Program-made: the position numbers and the translations under genes | Notes under the pieces: model-generated | What the model saw: only the letters and a program-made list of their open reading frames with translations | Database searches by the model: none | What the model was told of the DNA's origin: nothing | Shown here: positions 30,762-42,521 of the stretch, piece after piece | How the letters are laid out: each line of letters begins with the position of its first letter | How positions within the stretch are numbered: position 1 is the first letter of the stretch | Assembly (NCBI GenBank): GCA_006503535.1 | Contig: QYRS01000001.1 | Span: forward strand, 2,356,001-2,420,000 | DNA: 64,000 nt | Origin: Arthrinium phaeospermum | Lineage: Eukaryota > Ascomycota > Sordariomycetes > Amphisphaeriales > Apiosporaceae | Direction: 5' to 3'

Positions 30762-32209
30762 GACGCCAAGTTCAGATTGAGCTGCCTTGAAATTGTTGTG
30801 CTGGTGTGGGCATGGAAGGAGACGATGGGAACTGAGCCTGGCCACTGCGATGATGGGGACGACCTAGGCAAGCACTTGTAGTTACCTGCAAGCCGGAGGT
30901 GTAGTTATTTTCCTGATGCGATTTGAGTAAGGTGAAATGAGTGACAAGACGTGCACTCCAGGAAGGCAAGAGTGATTGTTAAGGGCCAAGCAGGGATAGC
31001 TTGCCTGAACTTGTTTGGTAAGTTACCCAGGGCTGAAAGGGCGCTAAATAACGCCGTCTGGTTACTTGTGCTTCGCCAGTCTGTCCACAAACGTCTGAGA
31101 GTCGCTGTTTAGATATCTTGAGTTATTTCAACGTTTACTTTTTAAAGTACTTTGTTGAGCCTCATTTCGGTCACGGTGGCTTGGCATGACTTGCGAAATA
31201 AATAAAAGATTGTTTGACATTTCTGTGAAAAGGCAACTGGACTTAAATCTACGTGCGACCTGAAAATATCCCAAGCAACTTCAGCCTCTTGCGACTAGGA
31301 TCTTCCACCATACTGCTGCTGATATCAAATAATGCTGTTTGAGGACGTTTGTTCGATTGGTGCGCCTCTGCAACAACCTCAGGTCCGTCCGAGGATCACG
31401 GAGAGTTGCCCGGGACAGAGCTGCCTTTGCTAGACGCATTCATACTACTTCCGATGCTGCTGTCGTTGAACGTCGTTTCCAGGTCTTCGGCTCGGGCTGC
31501 CCACGTCTAGATATCCCTAGTCCCTCTAGTAAATTGGAGACCGCCGCCTGTGGCCGAACAACACCCCGCGGGGTGATGCATTCAAGCAGTGGTGTATTCA
31601 CTCCGCTTCAATAAGTTCGTTAATCAATGGGTCTCTATTCCAGCTGCCCACATAAAACACACCTCACTGCTTGATTCTCGGCAGAAAGACTTGAAAGAGC
31701 TGAGAATCTTATTGGTCGATACTCTTTGCTCCTGACAGGGGATTCGGCCTTGACACGGTCCTCTATGCATATGCCACTAGTCTCAATTCGACCGGCCCAC
31801 TGCGTCTTACACTTAGCCACAGTTACATAGACTCCTTCCAGAATCTTTTCGAAACTCAGCCTGATCTAAAACACGTGTCCTAGGCAGAGGTCCATTTACT
31901 ATCTCCCCTAGAAAACTAACGAGGGTTTCATCCGTCACAGATCCAACCTATATCTCTCCCTGTATGTTTGGCTGTGTATACTCGAGTAGCTGCCGCTGGA
32001 GGACAGTTGTCTGATCAGTCTCGCGATAATCAATCATCTTCGGAGTCATCCTGACGGTCGTCACTTACCAATTCTTAGACACCAGTTACCTCGATCCCTA
32101 ACGCCTTCCTGGTTTGGCTAGTCACTCATCTCGTTGCCGAGGATTGAGTTACATATATATTCACATAGCAAAATCAAAGGAGATCAGCGGAGACCGCAGA
32201 TTGCCTATC
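30762..32209. other. Intergenic region, no supported gene
   Basis: About 1.45 kb between divergent genes. Small frames such as 31339-31614 open with TTG and have no family features. Confidence 0.5.
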
Positions 32210-35200
32210 ATGTTCCGGGTATATCCCTCTCCTTACACTGTCTATCACTACCTACCTAAGTCTAACACATCACAACCAATCCGTAACTTACCATTCTCGT
32301 GTTAAAGCAGTTCAAAGAGGCCCTCGACAAGTCGATAGCCGAGGAACAGGAGCGTCAGAAGCAACGAATTCACACGGCCTCACCCTCTTCCAATAGCCGA
32401 CCGCAGTCAGTTTCCGGTGCCAACAGCTCGGTCGCGAAGTGCAATGAATCGACAAGCGTGTTAGTCGCCAGCGACTCGCTTTTGCGAATTGCTAATTTCG
32501 TCTGTGGTCTCGATGACTGTGCCGCGGCATTCTCCCACAAGAGAGACCTCCTGAGGCATCAAGCCTCTTCACGTCACAGGAATCATAATACGAATGATTC
32601 CTACCAATGCGCTTGTGGTAAACAGGCCTTGAGACGGGATCATCACCGTCGTCATTTGCAGTGTTGTAAGGGGGCCATGGAAAATACCGTTATCCCTTAC
32701 CAATGCAGCGGAGGGCACGCTTTCACGAACAAAGGGGACTACCTCAATCATCTGAATTCTTGTCGGGTCAGGAAACCTGTACCGCCCGTTCGGAATCCAA
32801 CTGAACATGAAGAAAGCATGGGTTCGATTGAATCCGGTGGCGCAGATGGAGAGATACCAAGTTGTCTTGCGTCGAAATTCCCTGCTCCCATAACTGATTC
32901 TGGTTATGGCTCGTACAGTACCGACTTGCGGCGAGACACACTCGTTGGTCTTCATGGAGCCTCTGTATCTTCTGAGCCCCTCGGATCCAATGCATGCCTT
33001 GGCCAAGAAGAGCTAGATGCGTATTCTGACACCAGCAGTGTCTTTACCTCGGGGCGGAGGAATGCAATACTCGAAATCGCTCAAGAAATAGTCTCCATCA
33101 TTCGCCCTAAACTTCAAAAGGAGCAACTACGAACAGTTTCAGACAACCTTCCGGAGACTTTAGATGATTTTGCCTTCAGATTAGGCAGGGAGGGATCGGG
33201 CGCTGTATATCAGCGACTTATGTATCTATTTCATCGATACAAAGTGTAAGTCTACAACATGTACCCTTCCATACTAGTCACTCATCTCTACCCCTGCCTC
33301 AGTCAGATTACAAACGTTGTTATGGAATCTCTAGACGAAGAAAAAGATGAGCCGGTTAGGTTCGATGATTCCATGTCCATGGACGAGAAGATGTCGTTAT
33401 GGGAGAGCAAACATAACACAGATGACATACATGCGGATGACAGAAACAGCTGGGTCCCCGATCCAGATGCGTTCGGTGATTCTGAAGACGACCCTGTACT
33501 ACAAGAGTACAAAAATATCATCTTCAACTCTTCCGCGTATTCGTGGCTACGAAATGCGGTAAATGGGATATTTGAACTGGCCGTGGATGGAGAAACGAAT
33601 CTGCATCAGGAACTTCGTCAAACGATTTCTACATCAATTACTCGAGAACTACAAGTCCGCATCAGTTCCAGAAGGGAGACTCCACGCCAAACAGTACGAT
33701 TCCGTTCCCGATGGATCTACGACTTCCTCAAGTCCCAGGAATATATCATGCCCTGGTCTAACATCCTTCCCCATATCATCGTGTTCACGGGTTCTATCAA
33801 TGCCCCTTGGGCGTCGACATGCGAGGAATATTTGAACACAGTATGGCCAGAATATGGTTCCCCGGTGCTCAAGATATTTCAAGAGCTCTTGGACAATCAA
33901 TATGGTGACGTGTATTGCTGTGAGTGAGGGCCTATGTCCGCTTTGTCATCAGTAACGGAGCCGCTCACCACGCATTAGGTACCCTATTTGACGACACCGA
34001 AATATCTGCATATATTCGCGGAACCAAGTCATATGAGATCGATGTCGCTGTCACGGGTGTTTCCCAATCAATCGCGGAGATTGGCTTAATACTAACGTGG
34101 ATTTCCAGTATCATGAGCGCATCAATTAATGCAGATCGTACCACGTGTATTCGCCCAGGCTGCACCCCTGAGCGACCAGGAACCTCGGCACATGAGGAAG
34201 TCTCTAGACATGGTCGAAAGCATGATCTCAGTTTCACGATTAGCAAAGGTAATGAGACATGCGTGCCTATGGGAACCGGCAGATGCTGGATGAACCTATT
34301 CGGAAACCCTGTGATAGTCACTGGGTTCAAGACTCCTCGTCGCAACGTGCCAGCCCCAGCAGGACTTCAAATCTCACTGAGTATGATGGTAGCTCTGGCC
34401 AGAGCCCGCAAGATATCCAATTTTGGTGGGAAATTGATGATTAAAGGGTTCTCCACGGCTTTGGTCCCTACTGGCAAGACATCCGGTTGCATTACATGGC
34501 ACGTGGTCACAAGCTATGATGCAGGCTACTTATCATTCACCGATAGCCGCATAAGATGGCATCTTAAGGAGTATCCTGACGGTCTCACAATCAGTGACCT
34601 TCGGTTCTCACGACATGTAGTTGGCTGGTGCACGGAGGCTAGGTGTTACGCAGGTATGCAGTTCCTGTTATATCTGGGAGGTAAAGGCTAACATGTTACA
34701 AAGGGTCCCCTACCGCGAACTATTCGATAGACTGGTCTGGTTTGATGAAACCACATCCAGGGTGTACACTTGAGAAAGCGACTTTCGGGGGTAGCCAATT
34801 CGTCACAGCTGGTGTGACCTTTGCCATTGGTAAGAAGGACAAGCCGCCACACATCCGATCTCGAGACGACTACACTATACGATTGAAGCGGATAACCAAG
34901 AAGTTTGTGGTTCTTTACGACGTTCTTGAACGGAAGGCCTGGCTAGTAGACGGCATCAGTGCCCTGTTGCACCTAGTGCGCACCTCTTTGAAGCATGACG
35001 CGACAGATGACTTTCGGGCACAGTTTCTATTCCAGGAGTCGAGTCTGCAAGAGGCCCCGTCACACCTAAATGGAAAAGATGCTGCAATATATGTCCTCAC
35101 TAATCTTGAGAACATCGCCCTTCCCCTGTATCCACAATCAGGTTCTCTACGAGAAGAAATAAACAGTTCTCCAGCTGGCACGCAAGCTAGCTTCATTACG

Positions 35201-36353
35201 ACGAAAACAAACTACTGTCTCAAAGACAGGATTGAGGATATATGCGATAGCTTGGAAACGATCATGGATCACCAAATAGGTGTCACATCTCAAGACGGAG
35301 TCGAATTGCGGCTCAAAAGCACTACGCATCGGCAGCTGGAGGGTTTCGAGTTCATGGACATCGCCACCGATGAAGATCCCTTCTGGCCTCGTGTAACTAC
35401 ATTGCGGTCAGGGGGTAAGGGCTGGGTCGACTTCACCAGGTCAATTCAAGCAGTGACACTCTTTGGGTCTGGCTTTGGAGAACTGATAGGGCCGGCCAAA
35501 GGGCGATTATCGTGCAGTGCCTGCAACTACAACGTCGAAATGCCCAAGTCATGCGACTACCTAGCTGTTGGCGTTGCGGATATCAAGGAGATTGCAAAAA
35601 AGAGAGGAAACAAGAACACCAATCCGATGAGGCTTGTTGATTCCATCTACTGGTAAGCAACTTTCAGCACCCATGTCTTTCGTTCCTACTGGTTAACCTC
35701 TACCATTTCATCGTGTTCTTCCTGTATCTGCGGTTTCAGTTCTTTTCCTTTTTGCCCATGATGCATTCTCATATCTTCTCCAAAGCAAATTTATTTTCAG
35801 TGTTAAGGTTCTTTCACATCTGTTGTTATCCAAAGACTAACGCCCGCGGCTCGGCAGGCATGCCCCAGACCTGCCATTTGACAATTGCCATTGTACGAAA
35901 AAGGCAAAACCCACCGGAGCCGACACTAGCGCCGATAGAATCCAAGTACTTCTTCCTGCCACGTTCCCCAAGCTGTGGGCTCGCGGTCTGAGGACCCCCC
36001 AATTCCTGCCACCGCAAGGGGCGCTATTGTTCGGCCATAGCAAGCGCTTTCCACTTCGATGGCGGGACAAGGGTGATCCCGAGATTGGCCAACCTGACGA
36101 CTTGGTGGTGGAGCTAGATGCTGCCTTCACCGATAGCGGTATTGGTACAAGTCAAGGCACGTCCAGCAGCGGCGCAACCTCAGGGAACTCGCCGCCATCA
36201 TCCGTGCCGGATGGCGATAACGACAATTCATTGGTACATCCCAAGAATGATGCCCAGGTAGAAAGACTGGTCTATAACGATCATCATACAGAGGAAGGTC
36301 CAAGTCGCAAAAGACGGAAACTATTTGGTACATTTCTTGGTCTTGGAGAGTAG
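32210..36353 (+). CDS. Large zinc-finger protein of an unassigned fungal family
   Basis: Six exons with exact phases: 32210-32218 (9 nt), 32311-33245, 33303-33919, 33979-34653, 34704-35652, 35858-36353; 1226 residues. The N terminus (~68-154) holds one good C2H2 finger ('FVCGLDDCAAAFSHKRDLLRHQASSRH') and two degenerate Cys/His units. After an acidic spacer comes a large body with the family's recognisable blocks: 'YEIDVAVTGVSQSIAEIG', 'CVPMGTGRCWMNLFGNPVIVTGFKTPRR', 'LSMMVALARARKISNFGGKLMIKGFSTALVP', 'HVVGWCTEARCYAG', 'RKAWLVDGISALLHLVRTSLKHD', 'GKGWVDFTRSIQAVTLFGSGFGELI' and 'LFGHSKRFPLRWRDKGDPEIGQP'. I recall many Pezizomycotina homologues without a known function. The protein ends with a basic KRRK cluster. 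No ATPase or protease motif was seen. Nuclear action is plausible because of the fingers. Confidence 0.82.
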
Positions 36354-36697
36354 GGGGTTGATTCGGACATGTCACCACTTTCCTGTATTGTCCGGCTGAT
36401 TTTATTTTCATTTGACTAACTCAAGATCAAAGGGTATATATTTAGCAACTGTACCGAAAATGGCAATTCAGCATATAATTTCCAAGTTTATATTGGTACC
36501 ACATCCATTGATCTTCATTCACCACTCTTTGGCCGGCAACAGTTCCCTCATCTTCACCGCTAAACCCATTGCCATGTTATTTCATTCAGCTACAACCAAT
36601 AAATCAAATATTGCACATCATATGAAAGCTTACATATGATTTGAAACCATTTGCACTGGTTATTGCGGCTGAGGAAGTGGCATTTGGTCAACAATTT
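36354..36697. other. Convergent intergenic region
   Basis: 344 AT-rich bases between two 3' ends; presumed UTRs only. Confidence 0.5.
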
Positions 36698-37820
36698 CTA
36701 AGCCCAACCCTTAAGGCTGACCATGAACAAGAATGGGTCCTTCTCCACATCCTCCTTCCTCTGCATGAGCTCCTCGACATCCCAGTTGGCGTGAACGAAC
36801 CGATCCTTGAGGAACGTCGCCTCGGAGCTGGTGGCCCAGTTGACAAAGTCGCCCGAGAGCTCAACTGTGGACACCAACCAATCACATTAGCATATGCATA
36901 TGAGGCTTTCAAAGAAACCCGAGCTCATCCATTGATGAAATCTCAACGGTAGGTGTTCAGAGGGAAGAAAGACAGAAAGAGACATACCGTCGTCCCATGG
37001 TAGTCCCTCAGCCTCCTTGAACGAGGAGACAAGCTTCTTGGTTAGGGGCGTCTGGATCAATCCCGGATGGATCTGCACGACGCGCAGCCCCGGGTGCTCA
37101 TTGCCAAAGTACTCGAACATCTTGGTGGCCGCGGAGTTGCTGGCGCGGTAGGAAGAGTAACCCGGCATGTCTGTTTCCCGGTCAGTCATCTACGAATATC
37201 GTGTGAGAAGTAAAGAAAGGACCGCCGTGCTTACAAGCCATGTGGAGAGCCGCCGTCGAGACGTGGACCACGACCCCGCCGTCGGCCGCGACGGGCGCGA
37301 AGGCGCGCAGCAAATTGAACCGGCCGCGGACGTTGACCTCGAAGCCCCGCCACCACTCGTCGGCGTCGGCGTCCTCGATCGAGACGAGGTCGGGCAAGCT
37401 CCCCGCGCTCGCGACGAAGATATCGACCTTCTTTTCGTCGTTGCCACTGGCGCTGTTGGCACCAGCAAAGTCCGCGAAGGCTTGCTTCAGCGCCGCGGCG
37501 TCTCCCGTATCCACGGCGTAGACGAACACGCGGGTCCCCATGCCCAGGGTTTCGATGGTGGTCTTGGTCTGGTTGAGCGCGGACTCTGTACGGGCCAAGA
37601 GCGCGATGGCGTCGACTCCCGACTTGGCGAGAGACAGGGCGCAGGCGGCACCGATGCCCGAGCTGGCGCCGGCCACCACGGCCGTCTTGCCGCGGTTGGA
37701 TAGCGCTGGACGCGAGGGATCGATGGCCGCGTACGTCTTGTTCCGGTAGGTCTTGGTCACCGGGCGGTATAACTGCTGGAAGAGGGCGTTGCCATCGGGG
37801 GACAAACTAGATGCTGTCAT
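36698..37820 (-). CDS. Short-chain dehydrogenase/reductase with YxxxN active site
   Basis: Three exons on the minus strand: 37820-37235, 37170-36988, 36864-36698; phases agree and give 311 residues. The cofactor motif is 'KTAVVAGASSGIGAACALSL' (GxxxGxG, with Ala in place of the usual Thr). 'DIFVASAGSL' replaces the NAG motif with SAG, and 'GFEVNVRGRFNLLRAF' and 'VVHVSTAALHM' carry the expected Asn and Ser. The active-site segment reads 'YSSYRASNSAATKMFEYF': the Tyr is present but the Lys of YxxxK is Asn. 'LRVVQIHPGLIQTPL' completes the fold. It resembles fungal SDRs often found in secondary-metabolism or detoxification contexts. The Lys to Asn change should impair normal hydride chemistry. 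It is transcribed divergently from the bZIP gene, 672 bases away, and may be its target. Confidence 0.82.
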
Positions 37821-38312
37821 TCTGGACGGTGATGGTTGTGAATGGGAATGTAGGTAAAAGTGGTAAATGAAGCCGAGCAATGTATCTCGAATGGATAGGC
37901 AAGCGAAAGCCTGTTCTGATTATCCGAGGACACGAGTCAAACTGGAGAATGCTTGATAGTTCAGATGGTGAGTCCAAACTGGAGATGGAAATTCTCTTTG
38001 CTCAAATCTGGACAATATGTCTACTGATGCTACTAATTTGGAAGGGCCTCCAGTTATAGCATCGCATCAGGGGAATGCTGCCTTTTATATCCAGTTGAAG
38101 CCATCTCGCACAAAAGGGTCAACGAGGGTCTCATTCCAGCCAGCAAGCCAGATAGCCTATGTTTTGATTCCTGACAAATCCATTGGCCCATTAGTAAACC
38201 CATTTTGAATTGTTTATATGATGATGATGGTAACTGAACGTCCTGAACGTGATTTACCATCCACTGCTTTCATTTCGGTGTGGAGGAGTTCGGTGTTCTG
38301 ACTTTCGGAACT

Positions 38313-38325
38313 GATGTTACGTGAT
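38313..38325 (+). promoter_or_regulatory. bZIP-like site, copy 1
   Basis: GATGTTACGTGAT, about 180 bases upstream of the bZIP start codon. The core TTACGTGA contains the ACGT half-sites recognised by bZIP dimers. Confidence 0.5.
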
Positions 38326-38446
38326 CGGAGCAATTCATCACCCATCGCCATTGGCCCGCTAAACCCTTCAGCTGGGGGCCTTGGCGTTTAGTAATAGACA
38401 CGGCGCCCATCAAAACCTCGCCGGGGCCCCCAGGGGGGATCGTGCA

Positions 38447-38459
38447 ATCACGTAACATC
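38447..38459 (-). promoter_or_regulatory. bZIP-like site, copy 2 (inverted)
   Basis: ATCACGTAACATC, the perfect reverse complement of copy 1, 34 bases upstream of the bZIP ATG. Confidence 0.5.
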
Positions 38460-38492
38460 GCATCCAACATCATCCCGAACAAACACAATTAA

Positions 38493-39628
38493 ATGGACAG
38501 AGTACCAATTCCGCATGAGAATATGGAGGCAGAACAGGAATTGAAGGTGAGCAATTTCCCATGTTACGTGATTTACCTCGAAGCCGGGGCATTTCCCAAG
38601 CTGACAAATTGCAGCGGAGGCGGGAGCGCGGCCGCCAAGCACAGGCTGCCTTTCGAAAACGACAAGCGAAAGCAGCGCTGTTAATCCAGGAAGAGAACAA
38701 GAGATTGAAGGAAGCCATCGAGTCTATTGTCCGAGCCACAAGCAGAGATGACAGTCCTAAGCTACTCGATGCGATCCGCCACGCTGCGGGTACTGCAAGC
38801 ATAGAAGCCAAGCATCTGGAAGCTTCACCTGCCACCGAAGTTGCACTATCTCCTGATGCAAGAGCGGGCTATCCGAATCATGTTTCCTTCATCAATACAC
38901 AGGGCACGGCATCCGACTCAGACCTGCTTGATGTCTGGGCTCCCAAGAGTTGGGCAGTTTCGCCGGACACATGGGGCAGAAGTTACCGGCCACCCATGAC
39001 CATCGGCAATTTCTGGTTTGATCCGTTAAGGTCTACAAATATCACCACGACCTCTGAGGACGTGGTACCCTATGTTGGCCGAGGCCGTTACACGCTTGGA
39101 GGGCTGCTATTCTGGGGCGTCCTTGATCATGTCGTCAACGCGTGTACGCACACGCATCACCCAACATCTTGTGAAGATCTGCGGGCCATTTTGGGTCGTT
39201 CAACAGCCCATTCCAGGTCGCTCAACAGACTCAAGCCAGAGTTCATCCACAACATGGCAAAAGCCGGTTACCAATACCTGCAGGACGGCCGCATTGATGG
39301 CACATATACAAGTTGCACTGAGCTGAGTTCGTTTGCGGTGATGAGAGACATGGTCGAGGACGACTATGCATCAGAGGGTAAAGATATCAGTGCCTGGCTG
39401 TTACCAAGAGATGTCGAAAGGCGAGTGCGACGAAGGCTTGGGCATCAAATTTTCGGCCGGCTTGAACAAGCCGCTTTGGCTCCGGAGAGTTCTCAAGCCC
39501 ATCGTGCATTGAAGAAAACCATCCGTAAGATGGTCGATGCCTTTATGTGTTTCGGGAATGGCCCAGCGTGGAAGGGCAACTTCGTGGACATGGTTTTCGG
39601 CGAATGGGCTGCACTGAAACCCCACTAA
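38493..39628 (+). CDS. bZIP transcription factor
   Basis: Two exons: 38493-38546 and 38615-39628 (355 residues). The basic region follows the splice: 'RRRERGRQAQAAFRKRQAKA', continuing into a short zipper 'LLIQEENKRLKEAIESIV'. Compared with the fungal consensus NxxAQxxFR, the invariant Asn is Gly (GRQAQAAFRKR), which would alter base contacts. The ~280-residue C-terminal region contains 'FWFDPLRSTN', 'GGLLFWGVLDHVVNACTHTH', 'LKPEFIHNMAKAGYQYLQDGRIDGTY' and 'MVDAFMCFGNGPAWKGNFVDMVFGEWA'. This is a layout I recall from bZIP regulators beside fungal secondary-metabolite genes. Intron 1 contains a copy of the same ATGTTACGTGAT element found twice upstream, so autoregulation is likely. The divergent SDR is a candidate target. 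Confidence 0.82.
38561..38572 (+). promoter_or_regulatory. bZIP-like site, copy 3 (in intron 1)
   Basis: ATGTTACGTGAT inside the 68-nt first intron of the bZIP gene; identical to the 12-base core of the two upstream copies. Confidence 0.45.
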
Positions 39629-39739
39629 TGCCACCATGTTTGCAAGAACTCTTCCAAAGGTCGTGATAGCCGGCTCGGCTTTTCGGTGAAGCATGCAACC
39701 CTCCTTGGGATTGAAGTCCTAAAAATGCGAGCTGGAGCT

Positions 39740-41464
39740 TCAAGACTCGGGCTGAGGTCGACCGTCCAGCCATTTGCTCATGTAAGGCCCATCGAGCCAG
39801 TAACCCAGTTTCTTGTAATAACTTCGCACGCCGACGCCGCTAATGACGCTGATCTTGGCGCTTCCATGCTCCTCTATCGCAATGCGTTCGGCCTCTTCCA
39901 TCAGCAGGGTACCGAAACCTTGATGCTGGAACTTCTTCGGGTCTCGGGCATGCACCGGTACGGCAGTACCGTAGACGTGGAGCTCTCTGACCATGCTCGT
40001 TTGCTGGCCTGTAAGCTCTTCGCGATACGTGTACTTCTCTGTGCACTTGCGCAGCCGCAAAAGCGCTACCAAAATGTCTTGCTTGGGATCTTCGTAGGCC
40101 AGGAAAGTCTCCCAGCCTCCGTTGGCGGTGTAGTCACGTCGAATCAGCTCGATTTGGTTAGGTCGGATCTTGTGCTTGACTTCGTTGATACCGACCTCTC
40201 GTGTCCGCACATCTCGACATGTGGTGCCAAAATCCTTCATACGCGCCAAGGCAAGCTCTCGAAGGTTGCCATTCTCAACACCCGAAGTCACAAGCGGCAT
40301 GGGGATATCTCGCTGGACACGGTAGATGCGCGTCCATGGCGGAACCAATGCCAAGATCCTGGCCACCAAGTCCACCAGGGCATTGGGAGTGTAGTTCTGG
40401 TATCGACCGGTGCGCCAAAGCTCATACAAGCCCGTACCCCGAATAACCAGGGTGGGGTAGATCTTCAGGCCGTCTGTCCTGAATGCAGGGTTCTCGAAAT
40501 ATTCGCGGAACTGGTCCATATCACGCTCCATGCCGACGTTGGGAAGGTCGGGCATCATGTGAGAAACGACCTTGAAACCGGCATCCTTGGAGTAACAGAA
40601 AGTCTCCGCAACCGCGGCAACGGTGTGTCCTCTGTTGGAATCGCGCGCAACATCTTCGTAAAGGGACTGAACCCCGATTTCCAAACGTGTGCACCCATAC
40701 CGCAGCATATCCGTCAAGTGTGAAGGAAGGCAGTAATCCGGCCTTGTCTCAATGGTAATTCCTACGCACTTGGAATTGCTCATCTCGCCAGCCTCGACAG
40801 CCTCGTCGACGTTATTCGTTTGGTAGCCGCTCAGGGCATTGTGTAATTGCGAGATGAACTCCTCTCTGTAGGAGGTTGCTAGAGACATGAAGGTGCCGCC
40901 CATGATGATGTATTCGACCTTATCAACCGAGTGCCCGAGAGACTTGAGTTGGTCGACTCGGCCGCGAGCCTGCTCAAAAGGGTCGTATCTCGCCCGGATG
41001 GCGCGCATCGAGGTGGGCTCATATCCGGTGTACGACTGCGTGCTGTATTCGAAATCCGAGTCGGGGCCACCGGGACAGTATACACAAATGTTTCCGGTGT
41101 ATGCGATATGCGGGCAGCGATGGGGCTTGCACATGACAGCCACCACGGCGATACCAGACGAAGAACGAATCGGCTTCGCCACCAGCTTGGGCAAGATGTA
41201 CTTCTTGTAGTGCTCTGGCACGGCCGCGATAATCGCAGTCAGGGGTGGCAGGTTCGGGAGCTTGTGCTTCCTCGAGAGCTTGGCCCGCAGACTGTTCAGG
41301 TTGATGTCCTTCTTGGGGGCCTTGGGGTCCTTGGAGGATTCGTAGTCTTCGATCAATGCGTTGGCGACATCGGCGCAACAGCGCAAGAAGCGCTCGTTCT
41401 CGGGCGGGAGATTGGCATCCTTCTTGCGGATGGTCGCGGTGGTCGTAACGGTTGTCGTCGCCAT
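39740..41464 (-). CDS. ELP3: Elongator complex catalytic subunit Elp3
   Basis: Intronless, 574 residues from the ATG at 41464, the usual length for Elp3. The N-terminal radical SAM domain has the iron-sulphur cysteines in '[39 protein letters not shown]', and '[13 protein letters not shown]', '[11 protein letters not shown]' and '[13 protein letters not shown]' complete it. The C-terminal GNAT acetyltransferase-like domain has '[38 protein letters not shown]' (acetyl-CoA loop QHQGFGTLL) and '[18 protein letters not shown]'. Elp3 with Elp1/2/4/5/6 forms the cm5U group at the wobble uridine of tRNAs, using SAM and acetyl-CoA; it is a cytoplasmic complex with reported nuclear roles. The gene is divergent from the E2 gene. 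An in-frame upstream extension to 41542 is not needed. Confidence 0.97.
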   Translation of the reverse strand: MATTTVTTTATIRKKDANLPPENERFLRCCADVANALIEDYESSKDPKAPKKDINLNSLRAKLSRKHKLPNLPPLTAIIAAVPEHYKKYILPKLVAKPIRSSSGIAVVAVMCKPHRCPHIAYTGNICVYCPGGPDSDFEYSTQSYTGYEPTSMRAIRARYDPFEQARGRVDQLKSLGHSVDKVEYIIMGGTFMSLATSYREEFISQLHNALSGYQTNNVDEAVEAGEMSNSKCVGITIETRPDYCLPSHLTDMLRYGCTRLEIGVQSLYEDVARDSNRGHTVAAVAETFCYSKDAGFKVVSHMMPDLPNVGMERDMDQFREYFENPAFRTDGLKIYPTLVIRGTGLYELWRTGRYQNYTPNALVDLVARILALVPPWTRIYRVQRDIPMPLVTSGVENGNLRELALARMKDFGTTCRDVRTREVGINEVKHKIRPNQIELIRRDYTANGGWETFLAYEDPKQDILVALLRLRKCTEKYTYREELTGQQTSMVRELHVYGTAVPVHARDPKKFQHQGFGTLLMEEAERIAIEEHGSAKISVISGVGVRSYYKKLGYWLDGPYMSKWLDGRPQPES

Positions 41465-42521
41465 CTTGATCACGTCGGCTCGTGCGATGATGTCGGACGG
41501 AGTTGGTGTACGACCAAATTCGAATGGAGTGTGGATTGCCAATTATGGGAATTTGGCGGGGGAGTAAGGAAAAAGTTACAGTGATTGTAGCGGTAGACCT
41601 CTTATCGATAACCCTCCACCCCTCACCAACCCCACATTCTATTACAGCTATCCGATCTTTGATCTTGCCAGGTCATGACGGCTACGTCTTACGCCTGCCC
41701 ATTTGAAATTGTTCTGTATTCTGGAAGGAACTAACAGACGGACTGACCGACTCAAAATGAAGTAGCCGGCTCCCAGCGGGATAATTGGAAACTGGTGAAC
41801 TTATGATGGAACAGCCAACGACTGAACGGCTGGCTTAAAGCGGTGTCATCTGTAATGGCCCAGGTATGACATCCATCTGGGCATGAAGCAGCCGTACGAA
41901 CCAGCAGTTTAGTTCAATGTCACATAGTACCTTACCTACACCATGCATGCACGTCGAGACATGACATCAGATATGTGGCATCGATGCTCCCTGATTATTA
42001 TATACCAAGCATCTGATTTCTGACCTGTAATAGGTTGAGACTGAAGAAGTTGTTCAGTCTGATACCTGATTTCGTGTCTATCATCTCTGTGGCCTCCTTC
42101 CTTGCACTCCAAGAACTGATAGGTGCTTGCTGAAACCCAAACAGCCAAACATACAGGTGCATATGTCTCTGTTTGGGGCTGAACCGCCACTGCTTCTTTT
42201 CCAGTCATTGCATGCCACCTATTCTGGAGCTGGAGGCAGGGGCCAGGCCAACGGACAGACTTTACATCCACCCAAGACATCCTGCTGCATTTTTTCCCCA
42301 CTACCTAATCCATCTCCAGTGGGAAGGAACAACCCCTCCATCGCCCAGTCCCCAATATTGCCCAGGGCAGCTGTGAGATACAAAAAGCAACATTCAGCTC
42401 AACAAGCCTCGGCACCCTTCTCTTCAACTGACGGCGGCATTCTTGGTTTCGTCTCTTCTCTTTCCAACATCTGTTCTTTTTCATTACTGTCACCCAACAA
42501 TAGTAGCAGCAGCACAACAGC
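41465..42521. other. Divergent ELP3/UBC1 promoter region
   Basis: About 1.06 kb between two divergently transcribed housekeeping genes. The last ~150 bases before the E2 start are C/T-rich. No other feature seen. Confidence 0.55.

Larger units (their letters stand above)
37821..38492. promoter_or_regulatory. Divergent SDR/bZIP promoter region with paired bZIP-type sites
   Basis: 672 bases between the start codons of the SDR (minus) and bZIP (plus) genes. It holds an inverted pair, GATGTTACGTGAT at 38313-38325 and its exact reverse complement at 38447-38459. A third copy of the 12-base core lies in bZIP intron 1. The ACGT core is the classical bZIP recognition core. Confidence 0.55.
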
